Positions 35,844 to 37,209 of a stretch of DNA of 37,209 nt are shown one piece after another. Origin of the DNA: Ruminococcaceae bacterium UBA3323 (lineage in GTDB: Bacteria > Bacillota > Clostridia > Oscillospirales > Acutalibacteraceae); assembly GCA_002361935.1 (NCBI GenBank), contig DESD01000026.1, positions 1 to 37,209 of the forward strand, given 5' to 3'. The translations under genes were made by a program, and so were the position numbers. Under the pieces are notes generated by a model. That model ran no database searches. It was not told the origin of the DNA and saw nothing but the letters and a program-made list of their open reading frames with translations. Positions within the stretch are counted from its first letter, which is position 1. Every line of letters begins with the position of its first letter.

Positions 35844-37209
35844 TTACTTTCTCTTGGCATTTACAACACTACTGTAATTTGAGGTGGCATTCTTGTTTTT
35901 ACTTGTTACTGCCCTAACCTTGTAGCTGTAGGTTTTACCCTTTGCCGCTACCGCTGTTGTAAATGACATTGATGATGTTGTTTTCATCAGCTTGTAACTG
36001 CCATTTGCCTGTTTGATATATAGCTGATATGAGGTTGCTCCTGTTACCTTGCCCCACGAAAGCTTAAACGAACCATTCTTGTTTACTGCTATCTTTAAGG
36101 ATGGCGTCTGTAATTTTTTTGTGTTCTTTGCATTCACTGCCGAACTGTATGCAGAAGTTGCTGAACTGTTCTTGCTTGTTACCGCTCTCATTTTATAGGT
36201 AAACTGCTTGCCGTAGGTTGCAAAGGCAGTTGTAAAGGATGTAGCGTTTGTTGTTTTCATCAGCTTGTAAGAGCCGCCTGCCTGCTTGATATATAACTGA
36301 TAGGAGGTTGCTCCTGCTACCTTATTCCATGATAAGGTAAATGAGCCATTTGCATTAACTGCTGCTTTCAATTTTGGTGTTACAAGTTTTTTTGTATTTG
36401 TTGCCGTAACTGCCGCACTGAACGCAGAGGTTGCTGAACTGTTTTTGCTGTTTACTGCTCTTACTTTATAGGAATATTTCTTTCCGTAATGCGCTGTTCC
36501 AGTTGTAATGGATGTTTCTGTAATGGTGCGAAGCATTTGATAGCCTGTTCCATTATCAAAATATACATCATACTTATCTGCACCGGCAACCTTACCCCAG
36601 GATATTGTAAAGCTTCCATTGGCATTTACAACTGCTTTTGCGCTCGGCTTTTTCAGCTTTGTTGCGGGAAGCGTTTCCTTTTTTGTTGCCCCGCAGTCTA
36701 TGCATGTATAGGTTTTTATGCCGGTTGCTGTGGCAGTCGGCTGTTTTGTCACTTTGCCTGTATCATAGCTGTGTCCTGTGGCAGGAACAGCTTTTTGAGC
36801 TTTGATTACAGCACTACATACAGAGCAATGCGATCCTGCTGTTTTTCCTGCCTTTGTACAGGTTGCTTCTATTGCCTTATCTGTTACAACCTTATGACCT
36901 GCCGCACTTGTGTAATTACCTATATAGCTGTCACCGCAGCTGCATCTGTACTCTGTATAACCGCCCTCCGTGCAGGTAGGACGTATAGTTACAGTTACAT
37001 AGTTATAATTATGTGTATGCGGTGCTGGGCCTTTTGTAGTAAATGTACTTGTGGAAGAGTAATAATTTTTACCATTATATACAACGTATGCCCTGTATTC
37101 ATATGTTGTTCCCGATGTTAAGGACATATTCAGTTCTTTGCCTGAACCAACTGTCCACCACATCGGAACGGAAGCGGCATTTGTATAGCTTGCATTCATT
37201 GCTTCCTGT
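35844..37209 (-). CDS. Repeat-rich extracellular protein, C-terminal part (5' end outside window)
   Basis: At least 455 codons, open beyond the right edge. In order: a beta-rich stretch, then two Cys-x-x-Cys-rich modules (PTCTEGGYTEYRCSCGDSYI; CTKAGKTAGSHCSVCSAVI; YTCIDCGATKKETLPATK) of the kind common in clostridial surface proteins, then three fibronectin-III-like repeats of about 88 residues (NGSFTISWGKVAGADKYDVY; NGSFTLSWNKVAGATSYQLY; NGSFKLSWGKVTGATSYQLY) and the stop. Repeats 2 and 3 are nearly identical. It is probably the stalk of a secreted enzyme or adhesin whose catalytic part lies outside. Confidence 0.85.
   Translation of the reverse strand, partial: QEAMNASYTNAASVPMWWTVGSGKELNMSLTSGTTYEYRAYVVYNGKNYYSSTSTFTTKGPAPHTHNYNYVTVTIRPTCTEGGYTEYRCSCGDSYIGNYTSAAGHKVVTDKAIEATCTKAGKTAGSHCSVCSAVIKAQKAVPATGHSYDTGKVTKQPTATATGIKTYTCIDCGATKKETLPATKLKKPSAKAVVNANGSFTISWGKVAGADKYDVYFDNGTGYQMLRTITETSITTGTAHYGKKYSYKVRAVNSKNSSATSAFSAAVTATNTKKLVTPKLKAAVNANGSFTLSWNKVAGATSYQLYIKQAGGSYKLMKTTNATSFTTAFATYGKQFTYKMRAVTSKNSSATSAYSSAVNAKNTKKLQTPSLKIAVNKNGSFKLSWGKVTGATSYQLYIKQANGSYKLMKTTSSMSFTTAVAAKGKTYSYKVRAVTSKNKNATSNYSSVVNAKRK

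Noticed and set aside
36489..37121. Plus-strand 210-codon frame rich in Cys and Tyr
   Set aside because: It is antisense to the repeat-rich surface-protein gene; its composition reflects the complementary Thr/Ala/Lys codons, and it has no ribosome site.
1..37209. CRISPR array, reverse transcriptase, rRNA, terminase or capsid genes
   Set aside because: No regularly spaced direct repeats and no reading frame with RT, terminase or capsid signatures were found on either strand.

Overview
The window looks like chromosome from a low-GC, spore-lineage Firmicute, most likely a gut-type clostridium of the Oscillospiraceae/Ruminococcaceae kind. The evidence is AT-rich DNA, AGGAGG-type ribosome sites, TTG/GTG starts, a stand-alone Spo0A-type DNA-binding domain, and DUF1624, ThiI, Pr6Pr and GPH-symporter genes of clostridial type. 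The species cannot be fixed from the sequence alone.

Layout. (1) 1-4400: an ECF sigma gene (frameshifted in region 4) with a membrane anti-sigma partner, divergent from a secreted caspase-like cysteine peptidase. The two divergent promoters share the same TGCAAC-N16-TTGT pattern. Then come a candidate structured small RNA on the minus strand and a two-gene sigma-like unit behind a promoter with a LexA-like box. (2) 4400-9280: a DUF1624 membrane protein, then an overlapping operon of hot-dog thioesterase, HAD-Nudix fusion, cysteine desulfurase and ThiI (tRNA 4-thiouridine). (3) 9280-12270: an HxlR regulator divergent from an operon of MBL-like protein, zinc-type macrodomain and class M sirtuin, a mono-ADP-ribosylation module here without the lipoyl-carrier genes it usually accompanies. 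(4) 12278-14531: a phage tail remnant whose large protein joins a BppU-like N-terminus to a C-type-lectin-like C-terminus resembling the variable domain of diversity-generating retroelements. It sits behind a structured leader that recurs at 33684-33770. (5) 14848-16281: purine nucleoside phosphorylase and a Spo0A-C-like regulator.

(6) 16474-26593: a 10.1-kb integrative island in tRNA-Ser(GGA), bounded by a perfect 60-bp repeat of the tRNA 3' end. It holds a tyrosine integrase, a zinc-ribbon DnaQ-type exonuclease, a lipoprotein, a CI/Cro-like switch, many very small membrane proteins, a moron-like coiled-coil gene, a candidate small RNA, a holin-endolysin cassette, a strongly promoted 31-residue hydrophobic peptide and, at the right end, a TIR-like/phosphoribosyltransferase locus whose two frames are joined by a canonical -1 slippery heptamer. 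No terminase, capsid, portal or replication gene is seen, so it is a satellite-like or decayed prophage with defence-type cargo.

(7) 26594-37209: an SRPBCC protein, a PHP phosphoesterase, a carbohydrate operon (type B carboxylesterase, GH31 glucosidase, GPH symporter), a Pr6Pr-like membrane protein behind the second copy of the leader, a membrane-anchored glycerophosphodiesterase, and the 3' part of a repeat-rich surface protein that runs off the window.

The observations most worth following are the TIR-PRTase frameshift fusion, the paired leader RNA, the two small RNAs with perfect promoters, the macro-sirtuin module in a new setting, and the orphan lectin-like tail protein.
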